Of a stretch of DNA of 64,000 bases, positions 35,332 to 44,065 are shown in pieces (the first letter of the stretch is position 1; each line of letters begins with the position of its first letter). The notes under the pieces were generated by a model, which was given only the letters and a program-made list of their open reading frames with translations, made no database searches and was not told the DNA's origin. The DNA comes from Sphingobacterium sp. BN32 (lineage in GTDB: Bacteria; Bacteroidota; Bacteroidia; Sphingobacteriales; Sphingobacteriaceae): the NCBI RefSeq assembly GCF_030503615.1, contig NZ_CP129963.1, forward strand, positions 620,001 through 684,000, read 5' to 3'. A program made the position numbers and the translations under genes.

Positions 35332-36603
35332 ATGGAAAGAGATCAATCCATTTTTAATCTTATCAACGAGGAACTTAAACGCCAAGAAGAAGGTATTGAG
35401 TTAATCGCGTCGGAAAACTTTGTAAGTAAGCAGGTTATGGAAGCTGCTGGTTCAGTATTAACGAACAAATATGCGGAAGGACTTCCAGGAAAACGTTACT
35501 ATGGTGGTTGTGAAGTTGTCGATAAAATCGAGACTATCGCAATCGATCGCGCTAAAGAATTATTTGGTGCTGAATGGGTAAACGTTCAACCACACTCAGG
35601 AGCGCAAGCGAATGCGGCCGTATTCTTAGCAATCTTGAAACCTGGCGATAAGATTTTAGGATTCGACCTTTCTCATGGTGGTCACTTAACGCATGGTTCT
35701 CCAGCAAACTTCTCCGGTAAACTTTACCAACCTTTATTCTACGGAGTAAAAGAAGATACTGGATTAATCGATTACGAAAAATTAGAAGAAACTGCGCGCG
35801 CAGAAAAACCAAAGGTTATCATCTGTGGTGCGTCAGCATATTCTCGCGATTGGGATTACGCTCGTATCCGTAAGGTAGCTGATGAAATCGGTGCACTGGT
35901 TGTTGCTGATATTTCACACCCTGCAGGTTTAATCGCTCGCGGACTATTGAACGATCCAATTCCTCACTGTCATATCGTGACGACTACAACGCACAAGACT
36001 TTACGTGGTCCTCGTGGTGGTATGATCATGGTAGGTAAGGACTTCGAAAACCCTTGGGGCATCAAAACTCCAAAAGGTGAGATCCGTACAATTACACAGT
36101 TATTAGACTTAGCGGTATTCCCAGGTACGCAAGGTGGTCCATTGGAGCATACGATTGCTGCGAAAGCTATTGCTTATGGTGAAGCGCTTTCTGATGACTA
36201 TTTGACATACATCAAACAAGTAAAACAAAATGCTGCAACATTAGCGCAGTTCTTTGTAGAGAAAGATTACAAGATTATCTCTGGCGGAACAGACAACCAC
36301 TTGATGTTGGTTGACCTACGCAATAAAGATATTTCGGGTAAAGAGGCAGAAGCTGTATTGGGCTTAGCTGGTATTACGACGAACAAAAACATGGTTCCAT
36401 TCGATACACGTTCGCCGTTTGTTACATCGGGTGTTCGTTTCGGAACAGCTGCTATCACGACTCGTGGTATCGGTGAGACTGAAATTGTACAGATTGGTGA
36501 ACTTATCGATGAGGCCCTAACTAGTAGAAACGATGAAGCTGCGCTAAATCGTATACATGGAAAGGTTAAAGAGATGATGGCTCAATTCCCTTTATATAAA
36601 TAG
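35332..36603 (+). CDS. glyA: Serine hydroxymethyltransferase
   Basis: A 423-residue PLP enzyme that converts serine and tetrahydrofolate to glycine and 5,10-methylene-tetrahydrofolate. Family motifs: [13 protein letters not shown] near the N-terminus, YYGGCEVVD, the [13 protein letters not shown] segment, [10 protein letters not shown], and the PLP lysine in [14 protein letters not shown]. Full length with its own promoter and terminator. Codon use is that of a highly expressed gene. Confidence 0.97.
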   Translation: MERDQSIFNLINEELKRQEEGIELIASENFVSKQVMEAAGSVLTNKYAEGLPGKRYYGGCEVVDKIETIAIDRAKELFGAEWVNVQPHSGAQANAAVFLAILKPGDKILGFDLSHGGHLTHGSPANFSGKLYQPLFYGVKEDTGLIDYEKLEETARAEKPKVIICGASAYSRDWDYARIRKVADEIGALVVADISHPAGLIARGLLNDPIPHCHIVTTTTHKTLRGPRGGMIMVGKDFENPWGIKTPKGEIRTITQLLDLAVFPGTQGGPLEHTIAAKAIAYGEALSDDYLTYIKQVKQNAATLAQFFVEKDYKIISGGTDNHLMLVDLRNKDISGKEAEAVLGLAGITTNKNMVPFDTRSPFVTSGVRFGTAAITTRGIGETEIVQIGELIDEALTSRNDEAALNRIHGKVKEMMAQFPLYK

Positions 36604-36625
36604 TATAAAGCATATTTTACAAGAA

Positions 36626-36660
36626 AATGGCTCCAAATGATAAATTTGGAGCCATTTTTG
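36626..36660 (+). terminator. Terminator of glyA
   Basis: AATGGCTCCAAAT (36626-36638) and ATTTGGAGCCATT (36644-36656) form a 13-bp stem followed by TTTTTG, 22 bp after the stop. Confidence 0.9.
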
Positions 36661-36828
36661 TTGATTAGTATAATGTGAAGAAATGTTAAAATCAACCGTA
36701 ACTTTTTGAATACTCGGAATTTTTAATTCTCTTTGATTTAGTATAAATAATAACAAATCGCCTATCGAAACACGAATACGCTTTATAAAATCATTACAAG
36801 TACATAGCAGATACTCTAGCATTTTTGT

Positions 36829-36833
36829 GGAGG
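36829..36833 (+). promoter_or_regulatory. Shine-Dalgarno-like GGAGG before the sigma factor gene
   Basis: GGAGG sits 7 bp before ATG 36841. Most genes in this window lack such a site, as is usual in Bacteroidetes, where ribosomes make little use of it. Confidence 0.5.
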
Positions 36834-36840
36834 AATAATT

Positions 36841-37431
36841 ATGAAACTATTGAATAAGAAGAGTGACCAACAATTGGTTCAAGCGTACGTTAAAGGCGAA
36901 GAAAGAGCAATACAGGTTTTATTAGAACGATATAAAACTAAAATCTATACCTCTATTTACCACCAGGTAAAGGATCAATACCTTGCAGAGGATATCTTTC
37001 AAGAGACTTTTATTAAAGTGATCAATACCTTAAAGGCTGGTCGCTACAATGATGAAGGTAAATTCTTGCCTTGGGTGATGCGTATTGCACATAATATGGT
37101 GATCGACCATTTCCGCCGCGAGAAAAGAGCCCCTAATATTGTCAATAACGATGGATTCGATATCTTCGAGGTCCTGCAGTTTTCGGATGATAGCGTGGAG
37201 ACCAAAATGCTGAAAACCCAGCGGGACATTGATCTCAAGAAAATCATACAATTGCTTCCTGATGATCAGAAAGAGGTGTTAATTATGCGCCTGTTCTGTG
37301 ATATGAGCTTCAAAGATATCGCCGATATCACCGAAGTAAGCATCAATACCGCCTTAGGCAGAATGCGCTACGCATTAACCAACCTACGAAAAATGATCGA
37401 AGAGAATAATTTGATGTTTCAATTGAATTAG
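36841..37431 (+). CDS. ECF-type RNA polymerase sigma factor
   Basis: A 196-residue sigma-70 family factor with region 2 at about 20-95 (DQYLAEDIFQETFIKVI, then LPWVMRIAHNMVIDHFRR) and region 4 at about 130-185 (LLPDDQKEVLIMRLFCDMSFKDIADITEVSINTALGRMRYAL). No anti-sigma gene follows, which sets it apart from FecI-like systems of Bacteroidetes. Stand-alone factors of this kind in the phylum often control stress or general functions; the regulon is unknown. Confidence 0.93.
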   Translation: MKLLNKKSDQQLVQAYVKGEERAIQVLLERYKTKIYTSIYHQVKDQYLAEDIFQETFIKVINTLKAGRYNDEGKFLPWVMRIAHNMVIDHFRREKRAPNIVNNDGFDIFEVLQFSDDSVETKMLKTQRDIDLKKIIQLLPDDQKEVLIMRLFCDMSFKDIADITEVSINTALGRMRYALTNLRKMIEENNLMFQLN

Positions 37432-37556
37432 ATACTAGACATAAGATGTTAGATATAAGATTTTAGACTTGGGCGGGTTAACAAGTAGTATTTTGTGGTC
37501 TTGTTAATATCATATATGCAGAGTCTAATGTCTTATGTCTAATGTCTCACATCTAT
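37432..37556. repeat. Palindromic element A4
   Basis: Left words TAGACATAAGATGTTAGATA (37437 onward) are answered by GTCTAATGTCTTATGTCTAATG (37523-37544) in inverted sense. An inner pair TTAACAAG (37479 onward) and CTTGTTAA encloses the loop. It belongs to the same outer-arm family as A1-A3, with a different core. It starts right after the sigma factor stop. Confidence 0.7.
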
Positions 37557-37651
37557 TGAAATGCCATTTTGTCTTTATATTCTCTAAAATCAAGGTTTGG
37601 AATCAGATTTGATGTGTATTAGTAAATTAGAAAATTAAAGAAATACAATAG

Positions 37652-38335
37652 ATGTACTGGATTATTTTTATTGGAATTATGTTGGTGAGCTGGATAGTCC
37701 AGTTCCGTTTCAAGAGTAAGTTTAAGAAGTATTCGGAGATGCCGTTATCGTCGGGATTATCTGGTGCGGAGATCGCGCAAAAGATGTTGAACGAGAATGG
37801 TATCAACGATGTGCAGATTATTTCTGTGGAAGGTCAATTAACTGACCACTATAATCCGGGAAATAGAACGGTTAACTTAAGTCCTGAGGTTTATCATGGA
37901 CGTTCTGTTGCTGCGGCAGCGGTTGCTGCACACGAGTGTGGACATGCCGTGCAACACGCGACAGCCTATAACTGGTTACAGTTCCGTTCGGCAATGGTGC
38001 CAATGGTAAGCGTGGCTTCGCGCCTGACTTCATGGGTGTTATTGATCGGTGTGATGATGTTGGCATTTTCAGGTAATTACATTGTGCTTGCCGTTGGGGT
38101 AGGAGCATTGTTCTTAACGACGCTATTTAGTTTTATTACACTTCCGGTAGAGTTTGATGCTTCCGCAAGAGCTTTAGCGTGGTTGGATCGTTCGGGTGTA
38201 ACGCACAATACTGCAGAGCATGATGGCGCAAAAGATGCATTAAAATGGGCAGCGATGACCTATGTGGTGGCAGCTTTGTCAGCTTTAGTGACTCTGTTGT
38301 ACTACGCTTCAATTTTGTTCGGAAGAAGAGACTAA
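37652..38335 (+). CDS. YugP-type zinc metallopeptidase
   Basis: A 227-residue membrane protein with the zinc-protease motif HECGH in AAHECGHAVQHA near residue 90, a hydrophobic N-terminal anchor (about 2-18), two central hydrophobic helices (about 125-165) and one C-terminal helix. PF04298 (YugP/DUF2227-like) proteins are membrane metallopeptidases of unknown substrate. The motif EFDASARALAWLDR supports the assignment. It is a single gene with a strong terminator. Confidence 0.9.
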   Translation: MYWIIFIGIMLVSWIVQFRFKSKFKKYSEMPLSSGLSGAEIAQKMLNENGINDVQIISVEGQLTDHYNPGNRTVNLSPEVYHGRSVAAAAVAAHECGHAVQHATAYNWLQFRSAMVPMVSVASRLTSWVLLIGVMMLAFSGNYIVLAVGVGALFLTTLFSFITLPVEFDASARALAWLDRSGVTHNTAEHDGAKDALKWAAMTYVVAALSALVTLLYYASILFGRRD

Positions 38336-38359
38336 TCCGGTTAGTCAAAGAATATAGCG

Positions 38360-38391
38360 ATGGGATGAAAGCAATTTCATCCCATTTTTTT
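38360..38391 (+). terminator. Terminator of the YugP-type gene
   Basis: ATGGGATGAAA (38360-38370), GCAA, TTTCATCCCAT (38375-38385), then a T-run. Confidence 0.9.
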
Positions 38392-38406
38392 CGGAATGCT
38401 CTGTTT

Positions 38407-38577
38407 TCATTGGCCCCCGAGGACTTTCGTGCCTGTTGGTGTTTCAATAGAAACATGAAAGTTTTTCTGAACGAGCGGTAAGGGGAGCTCTTCGACAGCA
38501 TTGCCCTCCATTTCAGGGATTGATGTAACATTAAAGTTTATAGCAGATGGATTTCCTTTCAATAGGATTTTGTACAT
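38407..38577 (-). CDS. Possible 56-residue protein
   Basis: A minus-strand frame from ATG 38577 to a stop at 38407 gives 56 residues with a sensible composition: an N-terminal MYKILLKGNPS, an acidic middle (EMEGNAVEELP), and a strand-like end (FHVSIETPTGTKVLGG). A 7/8 -7 match (TAATTGTG on the minus strand) ends 3 bp before the ATG. The plus strand here carries the ffh promoter. I recognise no family, and the frame could be chance. Confidence 0.3.
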   Translation of the reverse strand: MYKILLKGNPSAINFNVTSIPEMEGNAVEELPLPLVQKNFHVSIETPTGTKVLGGQ

Positions 38578-38580
38578 TTG
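38573..38580 (+). promoter_or_regulatory. -7 promoter element of ffh
   Basis: TACATTTG, an exact TAnnTTTG match, 34 bp before the ffh ATG. Confidence 0.6.
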
Positions 38581-38614
38581 CACAATTAGCAACAGGATTT
38601 CAAGAGATTAAACG

Positions 38615-39958
38615 ATGTTTTCAAATCTACAGGATAAACTAGACAGAGCCTTTAAAGTACTTAAAGGGCAAGGTAATATTACGGAAATTAACGTAGCAGA
38701 GACGATGAAGGAAATTCGCAAGGCATTATTGGATGCCGATGTGAATTACAAGACTGCTAAGACTTTTACAGATGACGTTAAACAAAAGGCTTTAGGGCAA
38801 AACGTATTAACGAGTATCTCGCCGGGTCAGTTATTGACGAAGATCATGAACGACGAGCTGACCGAATTAATGGGCGGTACAGTTACGGAGCTTGAGATTA
38901 CAAAGAATCCTACTGTCATTTTGATCGCTGGTTTGAACGGTGCGGGTAAAACAACCTTCTCCGGGAAATTGGCGAACTTCCTGAAAACGCAGAAGAACAA
39001 GAAACCTTTATTAGTTGCGGGCGACGTTTATCGTCCTGCCGCTATCGACCAATTGGAGGTGTTAGGCCAACAAGTTGGCGTTCCGGTTTTTGTGAATAGA
39101 GAATCTACCGATCCAATCGGTATTGCCGTTGCGGGTGTTGAAGAAGCAAAACGCAATGGACATAATGTAGTCATCATCGATACGGCGGGTCGTTTAGCTA
39201 TTGACGAAGCGTTAATGCAAGAGATCACAGCGGTTAAGGATGCTACACAACCTCATGAGATTTTATTCGTTGTTGACTCGATGACGGGTCAGGATGCGGT
39301 GAATACAGCTAAAGCATTTAACGATCGCTTAGACTTTACGGGTGTTGTATTAACAAAATTAGACGGTGATACGCGTGGTGGTGCTGCGCTTTCGATTAAG
39401 TCGGTTGTTAACAAGCCTATTAAGTTTATCGGTACGGGTGAGAAGATGGAAGCATTGGATGTTTTCCACCCAGATCGTATGGCTTCTCGTATTTTAGGGA
39501 TGGGTGACGTTGTTTCCCTTGTGGAGCGCGCTCAACAGCAATTTGACGAGAAACAAGCAGCTGAGTTACAAAAGAAAATCCGTAAGAATAAATTTGACTT
39601 CAACGACTTCAAGTCTCAGATTCAACAGATCAAGAAGATGGGTAATATGAAGGATTTGATGGGAATGATTCCTGGAGTTGGTAAAGCGATCAAAGATGTA
39701 GAGATTGATGATGATGCCTTCAAACCTATTGAGGCGATCATCGATTCAATGACTCCTTTTGAGCGTGAAAATCCGGATGCAATCGATCAACGCAGAAGAA
39801 TGCGTATTGCGAAAGGTTCCGGAACAGACGTTAATGAGGTTAACAAGTTGATGAAGCAATTTGGCGATATGCGTAAGGTGATGAAACAAATGTCGAACCC
39901 TGCTATGGCTGCCAAAATGATGAGAAACATGCCTAAGATGCCTGGAAAGCCATTCTAG
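38615..39958 (+). CDS. ffh: Signal recognition particle protein Ffh
   Basis: A 447-residue SRP54 GTPase that, with 4.5S RNA and FtsY, delivers nascent membrane proteins to the translocon. The N domain is followed by the G domain (LNGAGKTTFSGKLA, GDVYRPAAIDQL, DTAGRL, TKLDGD) and a Met-rich M domain (about 300-447) that ends in KMMRNMPKMPGKPF. Full length with its own promoter and terminator. Codon use is biased as in other highly expressed genes. Confidence 0.97.
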   Translation: MFSNLQDKLDRAFKVLKGQGNITEINVAETMKEIRKALLDADVNYKTAKTFTDDVKQKALGQNVLTSISPGQLLTKIMNDELTELMGGTVTELEITKNPTVILIAGLNGAGKTTFSGKLANFLKTQKNKKPLLVAGDVYRPAAIDQLEVLGQQVGVPVFVNRESTDPIGIAVAGVEEAKRNGHNVVIIDTAGRLAIDEALMQEITAVKDATQPHEILFVVDSMTGQDAVNTAKAFNDRLDFTGVVLTKLDGDTRGGAALSIKSVVNKPIKFIGTGEKMEALDVFHPDRMASRILGMGDVVSLVERAQQQFDEKQAAELQKKIRKNKFDFNDFKSQIQQIKKMGNMKDLMGMIPGVGKAIKDVEIDDDAFKPIEAIIDSMTPFERENPDAIDQRRRMRIAKGSGTDVNEVNKLMKQFGDMRKVMKQMSNPAMAAKMMRNMPKMPGKPF

Positions 39959-40005
39959 AAAAAGATAAAAAAGGAGATGCAAGTTTAGGCTCGCTCTCCA
40001 GATAC

Positions 40006-40037
40006 AAAAAAGGGCATTCAGCAGGATGCCCTTTTTT
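40006..40037 (+). terminator. Terminator of ffh
   Basis: AAAAAAGGGCAT and ATGCCCTTTTTT arms around an 8-base loop; the 3' arm forms the U-tract. Confidence 0.85.
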
Positions 40038-40081
40038 ATGTTTCTAAAGCCTTCAGGCTACTAAATGCTAGAATTAATTCT

Positions 40082-40089
40082 TAGTTTTG
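40082..40089 (+). promoter_or_regulatory. -7 promoter element of the nuoAB-purKE operon
   Basis: TAGTTTTG, an exact TAnnTTTG match, ends 4 bp before the nuoA ATG, which suggests a transcript with little or no leader. Confidence 0.5.
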
Positions 40090-40093
40090 TAAA

Positions 40094-40687
40094 ATGGACG
40101 ACCCCGCACAGATATCGGAATATGGCAAAATCCTACTCATGGCAATAGTAGGGATGCTATTGGTATGTGCTACAATCTTTCTGGCGTTCGTCCTTTCGCC
40201 TAAAAACCCTAATCCCGTAAAATTAAGTACCTACGAATGTGGAGAGGAAAGTGTTGGAACTTCCTGGATTCAGTTCAATCCTCGTTTCTACGTCATTGCG
40301 CTCATCTTTTTGCTTTTTGATGTGGAGCTGATCTTCATATTTCCTTGGGCTACCGTGTTTGGCAATGCGGACTTTATTGTTGCCGATGCACGTTGGGGCT
40401 GGTTTACTTTGATCGAGATGGCCATCTTTATTGGTATCTTAATCGTAGGCTTAATCTACGTATGGAAGAGTGGGGATATCAGCTGGATCAAGCCACAGCA
40501 TAAAACGCCGAGCGTTGCTGTTAATATCCCAAGTGCTGCCTACGACAAGCTGAATCAGCAAACTTATGCTGTGAGGGATTATAAAGAGCCTTTAATTGAA
40601 GAAGTAGAAACCGTTGTGAGCACTACAGCTGCAGCGCCTAAAATAGGATTTAAACCTAAATTCAAGAAACCAAGTTCAGAATCATGA
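40094..40687 (+). CDS. nuoA: NADH-quinone oxidoreductase subunit A
   Basis: A 197-residue membrane subunit of respiratory Complex I with three helices (about 13-35, 65-85 and 100-122). Conserved family residues are seen in [21 protein letters not shown], including the loop Cys, and in [12 protein letters not shown]. After the third helix there is an extension of about 65 residues, mostly hydrophilic, that most NuoA (about 120-147 residues) lack. The stop overlaps the nuoB start (ATGA). Confidence 0.95.
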   Translation: MDDPAQISEYGKILLMAIVGMLLVCATIFLAFVLSPKNPNPVKLSTYECGEESVGTSWIQFNPRFYVIALIFLLFDVELIFIFPWATVFGNADFIVADARWGWFTLIEMAIFIGILIVGLIYVWKSGDISWIKPQHKTPSVAVNIPSAAYDKLNQQTYAVRDYKEPLIEEVETVVSTTAAAPKIGFKPKFKKPSSES

Positions 40688-41196
40688 GTCTAGACCAACG
40701 TCTGCAACAAAATAATGGCGTCATTATCGCTAAGATGGATGATCTATTGAATTGGGCCAGGTTGTCATCCATGTGGCCTATCAGTTTCGGTATTGCATGC
40801 TGTGCAATCGAAATGATGGGGGCTATGGCGGCTACTTATGATTTAGACCGCTTAGGCGTTTTTCCACGCCCTTCGCCTAGACAGTCGGATGTGATGATTA
40901 TCGCAGGAACCGTAACGTTCAAGATGGCAGATCGCATTAGGAAGCTTTATGAGCAGATGCCCGATCCGAAGTATGTGATTTCGATGGGTTCTTGCTCTAA
41001 CTGTGGAGGACCTTACTGGCAGCATGGTTATCATGTGGTTAAAGGTGTGGATAAGATTATTCCTGTTGATGTGTATGTGCAGGGCTGTCCGCCTAGACCG
41101 GAGGCTTTGATTGGAGCGTTCTTAGAATTACAAAAGAAAATTGATGAACAGTCTTTACTGAAAGGGGATATTTTTCCCGTGGCAGTAGAGCAATAG
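40684..41196 (+). CDS. nuoB: NADH-quinone oxidoreductase subunit B
   Basis: A 170-residue subunit that holds cluster N2. The four cysteine positions are visible: the tandem CC in [10 protein letters not shown], one in GSCSNCGG and one in VQGCPPRPE. The frame starts with an overlap of 4 bp with nuoA. It is followed after 8 bp by purK instead of nuoC/nuoD, so the rest of Complex I must be coded elsewhere. Confidence 0.96.
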   Translation: MSLDQRLQQNNGVIIAKMDDLLNWARLSSMWPISFGIACCAIEMMGAMAATYDLDRLGVFPRPSPRQSDVMIIAGTVTFKMADRIRKLYEQMPDPKYVISMGSCSNCGGPYWQHGYHVVKGVDKIIPVDVYVQGCPPRPEALIGAFLELQKKIDEQSLLKGDIFPVAVEQ

Positions 41197-41204
41197 AATA
41201 AAAT

Positions 41205-42347
41205 ATGGCAAAAGATTTTTATGGGGATTTACGCTTAGGGATTCTAGGTGGCGGACAATTGGGCCGTATGTTGATCCAAGAAGCAATAAATTTTAATGTA
41301 AACATCCATGTGCTAGATCCAGATCCTAATGCACCATGTAAGCGTCTTTGCAACCAATTTGAGGTTGGTTCGCTAGCTGACTATGATACTGTGTACAACT
41401 TCGGTAAGGATTTGGACATGATTACAATAGAGATCGAGAAAGTTAATGTTGATGCCCTAGAGGCATTGGAATCGGAAGGAGTGATTGTTTATCCGCAAGC
41501 GCGTGTAATCCGTTTGATCCAAGATAAGGGATTACAGAAGCAGTTCTTCAAACAGAACGATATCCCGACCTCAGCATTTCAGTTTATATCGAATAAAGAT
41601 GGCTTAGCGCAATCACATATTCCTCTGCCTTTTATCCAAAAGCTTAGAAAAGATGGATATGACGGAAAAGGCGTAAAGAGAATCAACTCTTCCGCTGATT
41701 TTGAAACTGCATTCGAGGAGCCAAGCATCGTAGAAGAGCTGGTTGACTTCGAAAAGGAGATCGCTGTGATTGTTGCTAGAAACGACCGTGGTGATATTTC
41801 TACCTTTCCAATGGTGGAGATGGAGTTCAACCCGCAAGCTAATCTCGTGGAGTTCTTGATTTCACCGTCGACTTATTCGGCAGATATCCAGGAAAGGGCA
41901 GAGCAAATCGCGAAGAAAATTGCTAATGATTTACAGATTGTCGGCTTGTTAGCTGTAGAGATGTTCTTGACGAAAGAAGGAGAGATTCTTGTGAATGAAC
42001 TAGCGCCAAGACCTCACAACTCGGGACACCAAACGATTGAAGGGAACTATGTTTCTCAATTCGGGCAGCACTTGCGTGCAATCTTCAATCTTCCTTTAGC
42101 CAATACAGGTGCTCGAGGAAATGCCATCATGATTAATCTTCTAGGTGAAGAGGGCTACGAGGGGTTGGCAGAATATGAAGGATTGGAAGAGGCATTGGCA
42201 ATCGACGGAGTCTATATTCACTTATACGGTAAGAAATATACTAAACCTTTCCGTAAGATGGGACACGTGACGATTGTGCATGAAGATCGTGCAACGGCCA
42301 TTGATAATGCTCGTAAAGTTCAGAATTTAATTAAAGTTATTGCTTAA
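41205..42347 (+). CDS. purK: N5-carboxyaminoimidazole ribonucleotide synthase
   Basis: A 380-residue ATP-grasp enzyme of purine synthesis that carboxylates aminoimidazole ribonucleotide with ATP and bicarbonate. The N-terminal GILGGGQLGRML is the nucleotide-binding entry; the ATP-grasp core runs through DGYDGKGVKRI and VEELVDFEKEIAVIVARN, and NELAPRPHNSGH is the family motif. It lies 8 bp after nuoB and 12 bp before purE, its partner, so the group is read as one operon. Confidence 0.96.
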   Translation: MAKDFYGDLRLGILGGGQLGRMLIQEAINFNVNIHVLDPDPNAPCKRLCNQFEVGSLADYDTVYNFGKDLDMITIEIEKVNVDALEALESEGVIVYPQARVIRLIQDKGLQKQFFKQNDIPTSAFQFISNKDGLAQSHIPLPFIQKLRKDGYDGKGVKRINSSADFETAFEEPSIVEELVDFEKEIAVIVARNDRGDISTFPMVEMEFNPQANLVEFLISPSTYSADIQERAEQIAKKIANDLQIVGLLAVEMFLTKEGEILVNELAPRPHNSGHQTIEGNYVSQFGQHLRAIFNLPLANTGARGNAIMINLLGEEGYEGLAEYEGLEEALAIDGVYIHLYGKKYTKPFRKMGHVTIVHEDRATAIDNARKVQNLIKVIA

Positions 42348-42359
42348 AAATAAGATATA

Positions 42360-42860
42360 ATGAGTAATCCAAAGATTGGTATTATCATGGGCAGCAAGTC
42401 GGACTTGCCTGTGATGCAAGATGCGGTTGAAGTATTAAAATATTTAGGAGTAGATGCTGAAGTAACGATTGTATCGGCACATCGTACGCCAAAGCGTATG
42501 TTTGATTATGCGGAACAAGCAGCGAGTAGAGGCCTTAAAGTTATTATTGCTGGAGCTGGCGGTGCTGCACATCTGCCAGGTATGGTGGCTTCGATTACAC
42601 ACCTTCCAGTTATTGGTGTACCGGTAAAATCATCAAATTCTATTGATGGCTGGGACTCGGTGTTATCTATCCTTCAAATGCCCAACGGTATCCCTGTTGC
42701 GACAGTTGCTTTGAATGCTGCAAAGAATGCAGGTATTCTTGCCGCACAGATATTAGGAACGCAGGACGACACAGTTGCGCAGGCGCTCATTAAGTTTAAA
42801 GAAGAGTTGAGAGATAAAGTCGAGGAGACTGCGAGGGAAGTAGAACAATTAAAATTTTAA
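42360..42860 (+). CDS. purE: N5-carboxyaminoimidazole ribonucleotide mutase
   Basis: A 166-residue class I PurE that moves the carboxyl group from N5-CAIR to C4 to give CAIR. Motifs: IGIIMGSKSDLPVM, SAHRTPKRM with the catalytic His, and AGAGGAAHLPGMVAS. It pairs with PurK just upstream. The stop lies inside a long terminator palindrome that also holds the stop of the convergent gene. Confidence 0.97.
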   Translation: MSNPKIGIIMGSKSDLPVMQDAVEVLKYLGVDAEVTIVSAHRTPKRMFDYAEQAASRGLKVIIAGAGGAAHLPGMVASITHLPVIGVPVKSSNSIDGWDSVLSILQMPNGIPVATVALNAAKNAGILAAQILGTQDDTVAQALIKFKEELRDKVEETAREVEQLKF

Positions 42861-42900
42861 ATAGAAAAAGGCGGGTTATCCCGCCTTTTTCTATTTAAAT
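42855..42900. terminator. Bidirectional terminator palindrome between purE and the TIM-barrel gene
   Basis: Two perfect 21-base arms (42855-42875 and 42880-42900) around TTAT, with core AAAAAGGCGGG and CCCGCCTTTTT. T-runs occur in both directions. The purE stop (42858-42860) and the stop of the opposing gene (42891-42893) both lie in the arms. Confidence 0.93.
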
Positions 42901-43886
42901 GTCTTTTGCATATAGTCAAAACTCTTCTTGATACTAGCATACTTATCATCCGAGTAAATGTCGTCTTGCTCTATGAAAGCATACTTGAGTCCGCTTTCAT
43001 TGGCGAAGGATGCTAAGTTCGGAAAGTTAATACTACCTGAACCAACCTCTGTATATCGAATCGTCTTCATAACCTCTTCGAAGTTTAAGGTGTCACGCTT
43101 GCCAGTTTTTGCATCGAATTTATTCTGCTCAATAGGATTCGAGAATTGTCTATCCATATCTTTAACATGCCACAGTGGGAAGCGTCCCGGGTACTTTGAA
43201 AAATACGTTTGCGGGTTTTCTCCCGCTTTATTAATCCAGTATAAGTCGAGCTCGAAGCATACGAGATCAGGTTCTGTGAAGGCTAGGATAATATCCAATC
43301 CTTTCGTGCCATTTCCGAATTCTTTGAATTCCCAGAAGTGGTTGTGATATCCAATTTTAATACCTGCTTTCTTTGCCATCTCGCCTGCCTTATTCAGCTG
43401 TTCAGCGATATATTGATAAGCAGCAACATCCAGTTTGTTCAGGTTGTCCATTGGCGGAACTGGAGCTATTACATACTCCTGTCCGAGGTTATGTGCAATC
43501 TCGATGTATTTCTCGATATTCTCTTTGTCGTTATGATCTTTACTTAGGTATTTACCCATATCGTAATGACCACTATGTGTGATGAGGTTATTATCATTTA
43601 ACACCTTCTTGAAATCATCAATGGAGAGCCCCCAGAAGGAGTTGTTCGCGAGATCTACTCCAAAGGTTTCTACATGGGTATATCCAAGCTTAGAAACGTT
43701 CTTAAGGACCTCTTTCGGGTCTTTCGCTAGTAAGTCACGAAGTGTAAAAAGTTGAAGTCCTATGTTCTTAAGTGGCGATCCTGGTGCAGTGTTGGTTCCT
43801 TTGCAGGAAAAAAGATGAGGGGCAAGAAGTCCTCCCATGACTCCTAAGCTAGCTTGCTTAAGGAAATTACGTCTTGACTGTGTCAT
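42891..43886 (-). CDS. Secreted sugar phosphate isomerase/epimerase-like TIM-barrel protein
   Basis: A 331-residue protein of the AP endonuclease family 2/xylose-isomerase-like TIM barrels. The N-terminus has a twin-arginine motif SRRNFLK followed by a hydrophobic stretch and FSCKG, a likely lipobox, so the protein is probably a Tat-exported lipoprotein. Metal-ligand-type motifs are GYHNHFWEF, CFELDLYWINKAG and LWHVKDMD. Its sugar is unknown; members in Bacteroidetes are often linked to 3-keto-glycoside breakdown, but no such neighbours are here. Confidence 0.9.
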   Translation of the reverse strand: MTQSRRNFLKQASLGVMGGLLAPHLFSCKGTNTAPGSPLKNIGLQLFTLRDLLAKDPKEVLKNVSKLGYTHVETFGVDLANNSFWGLSIDDFKKVLNDNNLITHSGHYDMGKYLSKDHNDKENIEKYIEIAHNLGQEYVIAPVPPMDNLNKLDVAAYQYIAEQLNKAGEMAKKAGIKIGYHNHFWEFKEFGNGTKGLDIILAFTEPDLVCFELDLYWINKAGENPQTYFSKYPGRFPLWHVKDMDRQFSNPIEQNKFDAKTGKRDTLNFEEVMKTIRYTEVGSGSINFPNLASFANESGLKYAFIEQDDIYSDDKYASIKKSFDYMQKTFK

Positions 43887-44003
43887 ACTTACAATAAGTT
43901 TGTTGATTGAAGATAAGTATTATTTTAATAAAAACTTCATCTTTCTGTGTAAAGAGGGGTAGGCAGGGTAGTTGTAGTTGGCGATTTAAACCGTACTTTC
44001 CAT

Positions 44004-44038
44004 AAAAAAAGAGGGATTCCTTTTTCGGAACCCCTCTT
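44004..44038 (-). terminator. Terminator of pyrH-frr
   Basis: GAGGGATTCC (44011-44020) and GGAACCCCTC (44027-44036) pair with one mismatch; the minus strand continues TTTTTTT. Confidence 0.75.
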
Positions 44039-44065
44039 CATATGTGTTAAAGGTGTATCTTAAGA

